This document shows positions 53,038-62,180 of a DNA stretch of 64,000 nucleotides, in pieces. A program made the translations under genes and the position numbers. The notes beneath the pieces were generated by a model. It ran no database searches. It was not told the origin of the DNA and saw only the letters and a list, made by a program, of their open reading frames with translations. Position 1 is the first letter of the stretch. Each line of letters starts with the position of its first letter. The stretch is from an uncultured Collinsella sp. (lineage in GTDB: Bacteria; Actinomycetota; Coriobacteriia; Coriobacteriales; Coriobacteriaceae): positions 1-64,000 of the forward strand of contig UQIH01000004.1 in NCBI GenBank assembly GCA_900541145.1, given 5' to 3'.

Positions 53038-53913
53038 CTAGCTTTGCTGGGCTCGGCGGGCGGCGCGGCGGGCGCGGGCTTCTTGGATTTCCTCCAAGTG
53101 GCTGATGATCTCGGCAGCGCTCTCCTCGATAGCCTTGCCGTCGGTACGCACCACAAAGCAGCCTAGCCGCTTCATGAGGGCACGAGCTTCCTCAAGCTCG
53201 CTGTGCACACTCTCGGGCTCGGCATAGGAGCCGGCAACGGCACGAGCGTAGTCATCGCCCAAGCGGCTATCGCGAATTTCGGAAATCACATCGACGGTCG
53301 AAATTAGGCCGAACAGGCGCATCGGGTCGACCTCGTAAATCGACTTCGGCGGCTCCATGCCATGGGCCAATGGAACATTGGCGACCTTGTAACCTTGATA
53401 GGCCAAATACATCGACAGCGGCGTCTTGGACGTGCGGGATACGCCCAGCAGCACGATATCGGCTCCCGAAAGGTCGTCGCAGCCGCGTCCATCATCGTGC
53501 TCAACGAAATATTCCATGGCCTCGATACGATGGAAATAGCGGTCATCGGTCCTGTGAATCACGCCCGCAACGCCTTTGGGCGGCACACCGATGAGCGACG
53601 ACAGCACGGCGAGCGTCGGGCCGATCAGGTCGACCGAGCGAATATGCAGCATGCCCAGGTAATCGAGCACACGAGCACGTAGCGCCGGGTCGACGATGGT
53701 ATGGAACACGGCGATATCGCGATGGTCGGCATCGACGCGCGGCCCCACAAATGACTTGACCTGCTCCACAGAAGTCACCTTAGGCAGGCGCAAAACACAA
53801 AAAGCCCCTTCATCAAATTGCCCGGACGCCGCAAGCACCACCTCACAAGCGGTATCACCGAGCGAGTCGGAGATAACGATAACGGTGGGACGAGCGGTGA
53901 CCGGGCAATCCAT
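53038..53913 (-). CDS. ppsR: PPDK regulatory protein (bifunctional kinase/phosphorylase)
   Basis: DUF299/PDRP family protein that inactivates PPDK by ADP-dependent phosphorylation of a Thr beside the catalytic His and reverses it with phosphate. The 291 residues contain VIVISDSLGDTACEVV at the start and the P-loop VSRTSKTPLSMYLA; the C-terminus is Arg/Ala-rich. The ATG at 53913 follows AAGGAG. Its target gene ppdK is immediately downstream, which assigns it to PPDK rather than PEP synthase. Confidence 0.95.
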   Translation of the reverse strand: MDCPVTARPTVIVISDSLGDTACEVVLAASGQFDEGAFCVLRLPKVTSVEQVKSFVGPRVDADHRDIAVFHTIVDPALRARVLDYLGMLHIRSVDLIGPTLAVLSSLIGVPPKGVAGVIHRTDDRYFHRIEAMEYFVEHDDGRGCDDLSGADIVLLGVSRTSKTPLSMYLAYQGYKVANVPLAHGMEPPKSIYEVDPMRLFGLISTVDVISEIRDSRLGDDYARAVAGSYAEPESVHSELEEARALMKRLGCFVVRTDGKAIEESAAEIISHLEEIQEARARRAARRAQQS

Positions 53914-53947
53914 GCGGGGCTCCTTTTGCGCTTACACGCAGGCTGGC

Positions 53948-56044
53948 TTACTTTTTACGAGCAAGCTCACCGATGTTGGCGATGCCGGAGAAAACGGCCT
54001 CGAAGCGGTTGAGCAGCTTAAGGCGATTATCGCGGAGCTGCTCGTCCTTGTCCATGACCATGACCTCGTCGAAGAAACGGTCGATGGGCGCGCGCAGGGC
54101 GGCGAGGGCAGCAAATGCGGCCGGATAATCCTCGGTAGCAAGGGCGGCATCGACAGCGGTCTGAGCAGCCTCGGAGGCGTCGGCGAGCGCGAGTTCGGCC
54201 TCGCCCATCAGGCTGCGGTCGTACTCCGCACCCAGCTCGGGCTTGGAGATGTGTGCGGCGCGGGCATAGGCCGTCGCCAGGTTGTCAAAGGTCTCGGCGT
54301 CGTTCTTGCGAGCCTCGTCGAGGGCGGCGCAGCGGGCGAAGAAGACGGTCGGGGCGATGATGTGCACCGCGGAGACGGCGGCAACGGTATCGGCCGGGAT
54401 CTTTTCGTCGCGGGCCATGCTCACCAGACGGCCGTGGAAGAAGTCGCGAACCTGCTGGGCGACCTCGGCGGCGTCAAACTCAATGCCCTGCTCGCTATAG
54501 AGCTCGAGCGCAAAGTCGATGAGCGACGTGGGGTCGATCGACAGGCGGTCGCGCAGGATGTTGATGATGCCGATGGCGGCACGACGCAGCGCGTACGGGT
54601 CGGAGGAGCCGGTCGGGGGCTCGCCGATGGCAAAGATACCGGCAATGGTATCGAGCTTGTCGGCACAGGCCACGATGCAGCCAGCGGTGCCCTCGGGCAG
54701 CTCATCGCCGGCAAAGCGGGGGCGATAGTGATCGCGAATGGCGTGGGCGACCTCGTCGTTCTCCCCCATCGCGGAGGCGTAATAACCGCCCATCACGCCC
54801 TGCTGGCTCGTGAACTCGACGACGGCGTTGGATACCAGGTCGGCCTTGCACAGGTGCGCGGCGCGAGCAGCGTCAGCGGCAAGATGAGCGCCCAGATGAG
54901 CCTCACGGGCAATAGCGAGCACGAGCTGCTCGATGCGCTCGGACTTGGCGAGCACGCTACCGAGCTTCTCCTGGAAGGCGACCTTAGCCAAACGCTCGCG
55001 GAACTCGTCGAGGGAAATCTTCAGGTCCTCCTCGTAGAAGAACTTTGCGTCGTCCAGACGGGCGCGCACGACGCGCTCGTTGCCGTCGATCACGCGCTCG
55101 GCGTTCTCGGGCTTGCTGTTGGAGACGACCACGAACTCACGCGTGAGCTTGCCCTCGCCGTCATAGATCGGGAAGTAGCGCTGGTTAGTGAGCATGGACT
55201 CGCAGATGATCTCATGCGGGACCTTGAGGAACTCCTCATCGAAGGTACCAACGAGCACCGTCGGCCACTCGCAGAGGTTAATGACCTCCTCAAAGACCTT
55301 CTTGGGCGTATCGACATGGCAGCCGGGACGGGCAGCCTCGACCTCGGCGATGCCGGCGAGGATGGCCTCGCGACGGCGCTCGGCAGAGAGCACGCCGGCG
55401 TCCTCGAGCACCTGCTCGTAGGCGGCGGGGCTGGCGACAACGTGGTCACCGGGGCCAAGCACGCGATGGCCGCGCGTGGTGTTGCCGCTCGTCACGTCGG
55501 CAAACGACACGGGCACAACATCCTCGCCCAAAAGGCAACAGATCCAACGGACCGGACGAACAAAGGTCGCATGCTCGTGACCCCAGCGCTGGCTGCGGTA
55601 GTTGGGCCACTGCAGGCCGGCGATGGTCTTCTCGCACAGAGCGGTCAGAATCGGCGTAGCCGGTGCGGAAGGAATGTTCTTCTCGGCGAACACATACTCG
55701 CGACCGTCGGTGTCCTCGCGACGGACCAGATCCTCGGCAGCCACACCGCACTTGCGGGCAAAGCCCTGGGCGGCCTTAGTGGCGTTGCCGTCGGCATCAA
55801 AGGCAATGTTTGCCGCGGGACCGCGCTTGACCTCGTGAACCTCATCGGTCGCGGTGGCGACATTAGCCACGAGCGCGGCAAGACGACGCGGGCTCGAGAT
55901 CACGCGGACCTCGCCGTGAGCCAGACCGGCCTCGTCGAGACCCTTGGCGATCATGGTGCCAAGCTGCTTGACGGCATTGTTCAGCGGTGCGGAGGGCATT
56001 TCCTCCGTACCGATCTCAAACAGGAAATCCTTAGCGTCTGCCAT
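53948..56044 (-). CDS. glyS: Glycyl-tRNA synthetase beta subunit
   Basis: Beta chain of the tetrameric bacterial glycyl-tRNA synthetase; binds tRNA-Gly. The 698 residues begin FLFEIGTEEMPSAPLNNAV and include SSPRRLAAL, WPTVLVG, and the HD-like and C-terminal DALR anticodon region. The ATG at 56044 is 3 bp after glyQ, and the two are co-translated. Confidence 0.97.
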   Translation of the reverse strand: MADAKDFLFEIGTEEMPSAPLNNAVKQLGTMIAKGLDEAGLAHGEVRVISSPRRLAALVANVATATDEVHEVKRGPAANIAFDADGNATKAAQGFARKCGVAAEDLVRREDTDGREYVFAEKNIPSAPATPILTALCEKTIAGLQWPNYRSQRWGHEHATFVRPVRWICCLLGEDVVPVSFADVTSGNTTRGHRVLGPGDHVVASPAAYEQVLEDAGVLSAERRREAILAGIAEVEAARPGCHVDTPKKVFEEVINLCEWPTVLVGTFDEEFLKVPHEIICESMLTNQRYFPIYDGEGKLTREFVVVSNSKPENAERVIDGNERVVRARLDDAKFFYEEDLKISLDEFRERLAKVAFQEKLGSVLAKSERIEQLVLAIAREAHLGAHLAADAARAAHLCKADLVSNAVVEFTSQQGVMGGYYASAMGENDEVAHAIRDHYRPRFAGDELPEGTAGCIVACADKLDTIAGIFAIGEPPTGSSDPYALRRAAIGIINILRDRLSIDPTSLIDFALELYSEQGIEFDAAEVAQQVRDFFHGRLVSMARDEKIPADTVAAVSAVHIIAPTVFFARCAALDEARKNDAETFDNLATAYARAAHISKPELGAEYDRSLMGEAELALADASEAAQTAVDAALATEDYPAAFAALAALRAPIDRFFDEVMVMDKDEQLRDNRLKLLNRFEAVFSGIANIGELARKK

Positions 56045-56047
56045 GGC

Positions 56048-56959
56048 TTACGCCACCTCGCCTTCCTGGTCGGCATTCTCGTTGACTCCGGCGACCTCGG
56101 CCATGTAGGCCTCGCAGCACGCCTTGGCGACGGCGCGGACGCGCAGGATGTAGTTGGCACGCTCGACCGCGGACAGGGCGCCGCGGGCATCGAGCAGGTT
56201 GAAAGCGTGGCTGCACTTCATGACGCAGTCATATGCCGGCAGCGGCAGCTTGCGCTCCAGGCAGGAATGGCACTCGGCCTCGTAGTCATCAAACTTCTGA
56301 CGCATCATCTCGACGTTTGCGACCTCAAAGTTATAGGCACTGAACTCGCGCTCGTTCTCGAGGAACACGTCGCCATAGGTCATGGGCGTGCCGTCGGGCA
56401 GGTAGCTCCACACCAAGTCGTAAACCGAGTTAACGCCCTGCGCATACATGGCAATGCGCTCTAGGCCATAGGTGATCTCGACGGGTACGGGGTCGACCTC
56501 GATGCCGCCCACCTGCTGAAAGTACGTAAACTGCGTGACCTCCATGCCGTTGAGCCAGACCTCCCAGCCAAGGCCCCAGGCGCCGAGCGTCGGGCTCTCC
56601 CAGTCGTCCTCGACAAAGCGGACGTCATGGTCGTTGGGGTCCAGACCGATAGCGGCAAGAGACCCCAGGTAAAGCTCCTGGGCGTTGACCGGAGAGGGCT
56701 TGATGAGCACCTGGAACTGATAGTAGTGCTGCATGCGGTTGGGGTTTTCGCCGTAGCGGCCGTCGGCAGGACGGCGGCAAGGCTGAGCATAGCAGGTGCG
56801 CCACTCGGCGGGACCGAGCGAGCGCAGCGTGGTCGCGGTGTGGAAGGTACCGGCACCGACCTCGGAGTCATAGGGCTGCATAATGACGCAGCCCTGCTCG
56901 CCCCAGTACTGCTGGAGGCGCAGGATGATGTCTTGGAAGGAAAGCGATGAAGCGTTCAT
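56048..56959 (-). CDS. glyQ: Glycyl-tRNA synthetase alpha subunit
   Basis: Catalytic chain that activates glycine. The 303 residues begin [18 protein letters not shown] and contain [36 protein letters not shown] (class II motif 2 area) and [18 protein letters not shown]. It is followed directly by glyS and then ppsR. A -10-like TATAGT just upstream (57012-57007) may start this operon after lepB. Confidence 0.97.
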   Translation of the reverse strand: MNASSLSFQDIILRLQQYWGEQGCVIMQPYDSEVGAGTFHTATTLRSLGPAEWRTCYAQPCRRPADGRYGENPNRMQHYYQFQVLIKPSPVNAQELYLGSLAAIGLDPNDHDVRFVEDDWESPTLGAWGLGWEVWLNGMEVTQFTYFQQVGGIEVDPVPVEITYGLERIAMYAQGVNSVYDLVWSYLPDGTPMTYGDVFLENEREFSAYNFEVANVEMMRQKFDDYEAECHSCLERKLPLPAYDCVMKCSHAFNLLDARGALSAVERANYILRVRAVAKACCEAYMAEVAGVNENADQEGEVA

Positions 56960-57018
56960 GCCTCTAATATCCCCTCGTCGAAACGATTACACGGTTAGGT
57001 ACTGTACTATAGCGGTTT

Positions 57019-57612
57019 TTAGTCGATAGCGCCGATGCGGTTGAGCGGCCAGTAGCGAACGAGTGCCACGGCAACCAGATCCGAGCTTTTGACCGGACCA
57101 AATATACGGGAATCAGCGGAGTTCTCACGATTGTCACCCATCATCCACACGCAATCATCTGGAACGGTGTAAGGAAAGGTAATGTTCTCGGACAAGGGCC
57201 AGCTCATACCAGCTGTATAACCCTCGTCGAGCACTTGTCCGTCGACAACCACCTTGCCATCTTGCAAGTCAACGGTCTGGCCCGCAGTTGCTATCACGCG
57301 CTTCACAAGCAAGTCATGCCCAGTAGTCTTATCGGGGTTGTGGAACACCACAATATCGCCCTGCCTAACGGGCATACCGAGCTCAAGCGTCACCTTCTGC
57401 GCCAAGATCTGATCGTGTTCTTCAATCGTATGCTCCATGGAGCCGGTGGGCACCACAAAGGGTTCAATCACAAACGAGCGAATCAAGAAGGTGGCGGCGA
57501 GCGCGATTAGAATGACCAAAACCCATTCCAAGGCGCCACGCAAAGTGAAAACGGACCTCTCGCCAAAATCATGTTCAAGATGAACTCGTTGGCGGCCTTT
57601 ATTGTCCTCCAT
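57019..57612 (-). CDS. lepB: Signal peptidase I
   Basis: Membrane serine protease that removes signal peptides. The 197 residues have one N-terminal membrane segment (about 28-47), the nucleophile Ser58 in PTGSM, Lys104 in LLVKRVIA and the C-terminal GDNRENSADSR motif. The ATG at 57612 has GAGGTG 6 nt upstream and overlaps the end of trmD; it is the last gene of the rpsP-khpA-rimM-trmD-lepB set. Confidence 0.95.
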   Translation of the reverse strand: MEDNKGRQRVHLEHDFGERSVFTLRGALEWVLVILIALAATFLIRSFVIEPFVVPTGSMEHTIEEHDQILAQKVTLELGMPVRQGDIVVFHNPDKTTGHDLLVKRVIATAGQTVDLQDGKVVVDGQVLDEGYTAGMSWPLSENITFPYTVPDDCVWMMGDNRENSADSRIFGPVKSSDLVAVALVRYWPLNRIGAID

Positions 57613-57613
57613 G

Positions 57614-58360
57614 TTATTCACCTCTTCCAGAAAGCAAATCCTGCGCGTACGCACGCTCCTGGGGCGTAAGGCGCGCCGTCTCGATCAGATCGGGACGCCA
57701 GCGGCAGGTGCGCTCGATGGCGTTCTTGCGACGCCAGGCATCGACCTTGGCGTGATCGCCACTCACGAGCACCGGCGGCACGCCCTCGCCGTTGAACTCG
57801 GCGGGACGGGTGTACTGCGCGTACTCGAGCAGGCCTCCGTCCTCGGCAGTCGAGAACGACTCGTCCACATTGCTCATCTCGTCGCCCAGGGCGCCGGGAA
57901 TCAGGCGTACGACGGCATCGGCAACGACCATAGCGGGAAGTTCGCCACCCGTAAGCACGTAGTCGCCGATCGACAGACGCTCATCGGCATACGCATACGC
58001 ACGCTCGTCGACGCCCTCGTAGCGGCTGCACACAAACAGCAGGCGCTCACTTTTGAGCAGGCGCTCAGCCACATGCTGCGTAAAGGGCTCGCCACAGGGG
58101 GTGATGAACACTACGGTGGGCTTGGGACCCTCGGAGCTGATGACCTCGATGGCCTCGGCAATAGGCTCGACCTTCATGAGCATGCCCTGCCCGCCGCCGT
58201 ACGGCTCGTCATCGACGGTACGATGGCGGTCGTGCGTCCAGTCGCGCAGGTTATACGCCTTAAAATCAAAAAGGCCGGCCTTGCGGGCGCGGCCCAAGAT
58301 CGATGTGGACATGACGGGCTCAAACATCTCGGGAAAGACCGAAAGGGTCTCGATCAGCAT
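57614..58360 (-). CDS. trmD: tRNA (guanine-37-N1)-methyltransferase
   Basis: SAM-dependent enzyme that makes m1G37, preventing frameshifts. The 248 residues form the SPOUT knot: ETLSVFPEMFEPV, VDDEPYGGGQGMLMKVEP, LLFVCSRYEGVDERA, and DYVLTGGELPAMV. The ATG at 58360 follows GGAGGACAAC. It sits in the canonical rpsP-rimM-trmD order. Confidence 0.97.
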   Translation of the reverse strand: MLIETLSVFPEMFEPVMSTSILGRARKAGLFDFKAYNLRDWTHDRHRTVDDEPYGGGQGMLMKVEPIAEAIEVISSEGPKPTVVFITPCGEPFTQHVAERLLKSERLLFVCSRYEGVDERAYAYADERLSIGDYVLTGGELPAMVVADAVVRLIPGALGDEMSNVDESFSTAEDGGLLEYAQYTRPAEFNGEGVPPVLVSGDHAKVDAWRRKNAIERTCRWRPDLIETARLTPQERAYAQDLLSGRGE

Positions 58361-58370
58361 GTTGTCCTCC

Positions 58371-58892
58371 CTACTTGTCCATATCGATCAGGCCGTCCAT
58401 AACGTGGACGGAAATTGTTCCTGTGTCGGGAAGATCGAGCACAACCTGCTCGATCACGGGAATCAGCACCTCGCCGTACCGATCGCCCTCAACAACCCAA
58501 ACATCGTTAGCGGGCGTCGACATGATCTCGACGATCGTGCCGAGTAAACCGAAGCGCTCGTCGACCACCTCGCGACCCATCAGGTCGGTATAGGCAGCGT
58601 CGAGCGAATCGAGCTCAAAATCGTCACGATTTGCCAGCACGTAGCATCCCGTGATGCCCTCGGCGGCCGTCAAGTCGTCAATGCCCTCAAACGAGACCAG
58701 ATCGCCATCGCCCGTATCGGTGACGGACACGACCGTGCAAAAGCGGTCGCGCTTGAGCGCCGGCGGCGTCAGGGCGACGCGCATACCCGGCTCTAATACA
58801 GAAGGAAGCCCCCGCAGCGGCTGCGCGAGGACCTCCCCCTTCCTTCCGTGCGGCTTGACCACACGGGCGATGTTTTTGTACTGGGACCTCAA
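58371..58892 (-). CDS. rimM: Ribosome maturation factor RimM
   Basis: Binds S19 and helps 30S head assembly. The 173 residues have an N-terminal beta domain (IARVVKPHGRKGEVLA) and a C-terminal PRC-barrel-like domain (DLMGREVVDERFGLLGTI). The start appears to be TTG at 58892, 4 bp after the khpA stop; GGACCTTGAGGTCC around it is a perfect short palindrome that could hide the start. Confidence 0.94.
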   Translation of the reverse strand: MRSQYKNIARVVKPHGRKGEVLAQPLRGLPSVLEPGMRVALTPPALKRDRFCTVVSVTDTGDGDLVSFEGIDDLTAAEGITGCYVLANRDDFELDSLDAAYTDLMGREVVDERFGLLGTIVEIMSTPANDVWVVEGDRYGEVLIPVIEQVVLDLPDTGTISVHVMDGLIDMDK

Positions 58893-58896
58893 GGTC

Positions 58897-59181
58897 CTAG
58901 CCCAGAACCTCTACCTCGACAGCAGTGTCGAGGCGAGCGGCCAGTGCACGGGCGAGCGTGCGAATGGCCTTGATGGTACGGCCACGACGGCCGATGACCT
59001 TAGCGACGTCATCCTCGGCGACCGAAACCTCAATCGTAGAGGCGTCGTCACCATCGATGACCTCAAGGCTCACGGAATCCGGGTCGTCGACGATCTGAAC
59101 AACGAGATATTCGACGAGATCGGCGATGCGATCTGAGAGCATTGCCTCACCCTCGAGCTGTGCAGCGTCAACCTCAGGCAC
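58897..59181 (-). CDS. khpA: KH-domain RNA-binding protein KhpA
   Basis: Small RNA-binding protein that with KhpB influences RNA stability and cell envelope processes in Gram-positives. The 94 residues end in a KH domain with VAKVIGRRGRTIKAI (GxxG loop RRGR). The start is GTG at 59181 with GGAG upstream. Location between rpsP and rimM is typical. Confidence 0.93.
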   Translation of the reverse strand: MPEVDAAQLEGEAMLSDRIADLVEYLVVQIVDDPDSVSLEVIDGDDASTIEVSVAEDDVAKVIGRRGRTIKAIRTLARALAARLDTAVEVEVLG

Positions 59182-59184
59182 GAT

Positions 59185-59526
59185 TTACTCCTCGGCGCCC
59201 TCAGCGGCCTCAGCGGCAGCCTTAGCGGCCTCGGCCTCTTTGGCGAGCTGCTTCTTGGACTTCTTGACGACGGTCTCGGTCTTCTCGCCCTCGTTGGCGG
59301 CCTTGACCAGAGCGGCGACGGCGTCGGTGAGCTGAGCGCCCTTGGACTGCCAGTCGGCGATCTTCTCGAGGTCGAGGTTGATGGTCTTGGGGGCGGTCAT
59401 CGGGTTGTAGCGGCCAACCTCCTCGATGATACGACCGTCACGCGGGGCGCGGGAATCGGCGACGACGACACGGTAGTACGGACGCTTCTTAGCGCCGTGA
59501 CGAGCAAGGCGAATCTTGACTGCCAA
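59185..59526 (-). CDS. rpsP: 30S ribosomal protein S16
   Basis: Early-assembling 30S protein. The 113 residues start [23 protein letters not shown] after the initiator, the S16 hallmark, with a normal core to about residue 80. The C-terminus is an extra 30-residue Lys/Ala/Glu tail ([17 protein letters not shown]), common in actinobacteria. TTG at 59526 has GGAGGAG 6 nt upstream. Confidence 0.96.
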   Translation of the reverse strand: MAVKIRLARHGAKKRPYYRVVVADSRAPRDGRIIEEVGRYNPMTAPKTINLDLEKIADWQSKGAQLTDAVAALVKAANEGEKTETVVKKSKKQLAKEAEAAKAAAEAAEGAEE

Positions 59527-59715
59527 AGGAAACTCCTCCAACCAAGCAGCTTTAGGCTGCAACTACAAACAAACAGTTGAACATAATACGCCATCGACGC
59601 GGGCAGGTGAAGTCCGTGAGACCAACTTCTTCGGTGTAGTCGAGGGCAAATCCATATCTTAGACAAGAATTCGGGATTTGCAAGCACATACACGCACCCC
59701 ACATGAGCTGCGCGG

Positions 59716-59721
59716 TATACT
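59716..59721 (+). promoter_or_regulatory. -10 element of dinB, probable leaderless start
   Basis: TATACT ends 6 bp before the first dinB ATG, so transcription would start at or next to that A. No Shine-Dalgarno and no clear -35 were seen. Confidence 0.4.
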
Positions 59722-59727
59722 CATGAC

Positions 59728-60981
59728 ATGGAAAGACGCGAACATACATACGGTTATGAGGATGCCATGGGCGTCACGCCGCCTCCCTGGACGGGTCCGG
59801 CGGTGGGCCTGATGGACCTCGATGCGTTTTTTGCGAGCGTGGAGATGCTCGACCATCCCGAATGGCGCGGAAAACCGCTCATCGTGGGCGGAGACGCCGA
59901 TTCGCGTGGCGTCGTGTCCACGTGTTCATATGAGGCACGTCGCTTTGGCGTGCACTCCGCCATGCCCTCGGCCGAGGCACGGCGTCTGTGTCCTCAGGCC
60001 ATTTGGACGCACGGGCATTTCGATCGCTACCACGAAGTCAGCGCGCAGGTCATGACGATTCTCGCCGACGAGTCCCCGCGCGTTGAGCGCGTATCCATCG
60101 ACGAGGCCTTTATCGACATAACCCCAGGCCGCTTTGCACCCGAAGACCCGCTGCTGGTTGCGCGGCGCATCAGCGATCGCGTGGCGGCGCTGGGAGTGAC
60201 CTGCTCCATTGGCGTGGGCTGCAACAAGACGGTTGCAAAGATCGCAAGCGAGCGGGATAAGCCGTTTGGGCTGACCATCGTGCGTCCCGGAACCGAGCAG
60301 CGCTTTTTGGCCGCGCTGCCGGTATCTGCCATGAGCGGCATCGGGCACTCGGCCGAGGAGCGACTGCGCCGCATGCGCATCTACACCCTCGGCGAGCTTT
60401 CGCGCGCGCCTGAGTCCACACTGGCCTCTATTTTTGGCGTCAACGGCGAACGCATGCGCCAGCGTGCGCTGGGACTCGAAATCTCCGAAGTCACGAGCCT
60501 CGATGAAGAGCGCGAGGTCAAGTCGGTCAGCAATGAACGCACCTTTGCTAAAGATTTGACTGAGCGTGGGGATATTGAGGCGGCGATTGCGCTGTTGGGA
60601 GAGTCAGTGGGACGCCGCCTGCGCCGTCAGGGACTAACGGGCGCCACGGTGACGCTCAAGCTTAAGTATTCGTATGGCAGCGGGCGTACGGCACAGCGCC
60701 GGCTGCCTCATCCGACCGACGATGAGAACATCTTCGTGGCGGTTGCACTCGAACTGCTCGACAACATCTGGCAGGATGGCATGCATGTTCGCTTGGCGGG
60801 CATCGGCATGAGCGACTTCGACCACCAAGGCGGCATCCAGACTGACCTGTTCTGCGAGATCGATGACCGCGGAGCCCAATCCAGCGACCGCCGCGACCTC
60901 TCCGTCGCCATCGACGCCGTCCGAGACAAATTCGGCGACACCGCCCTTTCCTTCGGCCGCCAATCCCGCTTCAACGATTAA
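59728..60981 (+). CDS. dinB: DNA polymerase IV
   Basis: Y-family translesion polymerase. The 417 residues have palm motifs GLMDLDAFFASVE and RVSIDEAFIDIT (catalytic acids), SIGVGCNKTVAKIAS, then the helix-hairpin-helix thumb (SAMSGIGHSAEERL) and little-finger domain. The C-terminus does not end in a clear beta-clamp peptide. The ATG at 59728 gives a 25-residue N-terminal tail and may be leaderless; ATG at 59767 with GAGGA close by is the alternative. It is the only plus-strand gene of the last 27 kb. Confidence 0.95.
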   Translation: MERREHTYGYEDAMGVTPPPWTGPAVGLMDLDAFFASVEMLDHPEWRGKPLIVGGDADSRGVVSTCSYEARRFGVHSAMPSAEARRLCPQAIWTHGHFDRYHEVSAQVMTILADESPRVERVSIDEAFIDITPGRFAPEDPLLVARRISDRVAALGVTCSIGVGCNKTVAKIASERDKPFGLTIVRPGTEQRFLAALPVSAMSGIGHSAEERLRRMRIYTLGELSRAPESTLASIFGVNGERMRQRALGLEISEVTSLDEEREVKSVSNERTFAKDLTERGDIEAAIALLGESVGRRLRRQGLTGATVTLKLKYSYGSGRTAQRRLPHPTDDENIFVAVALELLDNIWQDGMHVRLAGIGMSDFDHQGGIQTDLFCEIDDRGAQSSDRRDLSVAIDAVRDKFGDTALSFGRQSRFND

Positions 60982-60992
60982 CCGCCTTTGGG

Positions 60993-61036
60993 CAAAAAGA
61001 AAGCCGGGCAGGTGCAGAAAACCGCAACTGTCCGGC
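60993..61036 (-). terminator. Rho-independent terminator of obgE-rsfS operon
   Basis: GCCGGGCAG (61003-61011) pairs with CTGTCCGGC (61028-61036, one G-U) and is followed by UUUCUUUUU in the minus-strand RNA. It may also stop dinB transcription from the other side. Confidence 0.85.
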
Positions 61037-61076
61037 GATATGCGTGAGGGTAGCTAACCCCGTCTCAAATGAGCTA

Positions 61077-61532
61077 CTAGAGGAGGTTGAGGGGGAGCTG
61101 GGGGGCGTCTCCCCAGAGCTTTTCGAGACGGTAGAAGTCGCGCGCCTCGGGAGTGAAGACGTGGACGACAACCGAACCATAGTCCATGAGCATCCAGGTC
61201 TTCTGCTCGCGACCCTCGATGGAGAACGGGTGCTCGCCGCAAGCCTCGGCGACCTTCTCCTCGATCTCGTCGACGATAGAATCGACCTGGCGGTTGTTGG
61301 TACCGGTGGCAAGCACAAAGTAGTCGCATACGTCGGAAAGCTCGGTCAGGTCGAGCACCTGAACGTCCTCGCCCTTCTTGTCGTAGGCGGCCTGCGCGGC
61401 GGCGCGGGCGACATCCTCGGCGGCGACACCGCTCGCAGACAGCGAGGCGGCAGTGCGGTCGGACGTGGCGACGAAGCTCTTGTGCTCCACACCTTCAAGA
61501 ATCTGCTCGTCGGTCATGGTCTCGTCGGCCAT
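61077..61532 (-). CDS. rsfS: Ribosome silencing factor RsfS
   Basis: Binds L14 and blocks subunit joining when nutrients are low. The 151 residues contain the family core VLDLTELSDVCDYFVLATGTNNRQVDSI and DYGSVVVHVFTPEARDFYRLEKLWGDAP. A 45-residue N-terminal part (MTDEQILEGVEHKSFVATSD) is extra compared with most members. The ATG at 61532 follows GAGG. The obgE-nadD-yqeK-rsfS order is conserved. Confidence 0.95.
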   Translation of the reverse strand: MADETMTDEQILEGVEHKSFVATSDRTAASLSASGVAAEDVARAAAQAAYDKKGEDVQVLDLTELSDVCDYFVLATGTNNRQVDSIVDEIEEKVAEACGEHPFSIEGREQKTWMLMDYGSVVVHVFTPEARDFYRLEKLWGDAPQLPLNLL

Positions 61533-61559
61533 GGAATACCTCTTTCTAGACAGCCCGAG

Positions 61560-62168
61560 CTAGCGCAGCTGGGCGTAATGGTTGTAAATCGAAATAGCCG
61601 TGGGATAAAGATAGCGCCCGGACTTGATCACATAGACCAAACCCTGCGCAAAACAGGAGAAGAACAACTCGTCGAGCGTCGACTCCCCCACCATCTTGCG
61701 CAGCGCATGTGCATAGTCGCCGTGGCGGTTGGGCTCGATGGCATCGGCCACAAAGACCACCATATCGAGCGGCGTCATGTCGCAGGCACCCACGGTGTGA
61801 CGGTCGACAGCCTGGAAAACGGCCGGCGACAGCTCGGGAAAAAGCTGCGGAAGCTCATAGGCGGCAACAGGGCCATGCAAAAGCGGCGTCGCGGCGGAAG
61901 GAGAGCCGGCAATCTTAATGCCGTAATGCAGAGCGCGCGTGACCAGCTCGTCGTCGGAGAGCACTTTGTCCCAGTCGTGGATCAGGCCGGCGGCAGCGGC
62001 ATCAAAGCGGTCAACGCCGTAGACCTCGGCCAGATGAAGTGCGGTCTCGGCAACACCCAGCGAATGCACATAGCGCTTGCGCTTATCCTTCATGCGAACA
62101 TCGAGCAGCTCTTGAATGCGCTTGAGCAGCGCGCGCTCATCGCCCTCAAACTGATCCTCTACCGACAA
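61560..62168 (-). CDS. yqeK: HD-domain hydrolase YqeK, Ap4A hydrolase family
   Basis: HD-superfamily enzyme; family members cleave diadenosine tetraphosphate symmetrically. The 202 residues show the metal ligands in KRYVHSLGVAETA, GLIHDWDK, LLHGPVAA and DRHTVGA, and DAIEPNRHGDY near the end. The start looks like TTG at 62168 with GGGGGT upstream, 12 bp after nadD. Context (nadD-yqeK-rsfS) is standard. Confidence 0.93.
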   Translation of the reverse strand: MSVEDQFEGDERALLKRIQELLDVRMKDKRKRYVHSLGVAETALHLAEVYGVDRFDAAAAGLIHDWDKVLSDDELVTRALHYGIKIAGSPSAATPLLHGPVAAYELPQLFPELSPAVFQAVDRHTVGACDMTPLDMVVFVADAIEPNRHGDYAHALRKMVGESTLDELFFSCFAQGLVYVIKSGRYLYPTAISIYNHYAQLR

Positions 62169-62180
62169 CGTAGACCCCCA

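Noticed and set aside
53696..56464. Very long open frames opposite real genes (922 codons over glyS/ppsR; others over pnp, adhE, proS, comEC)
   Set aside because: They are mirror images of high-GC coding regions: no family motifs, low-complexity Ala/Gly/Leu/Asp composition, no ribosome sites.
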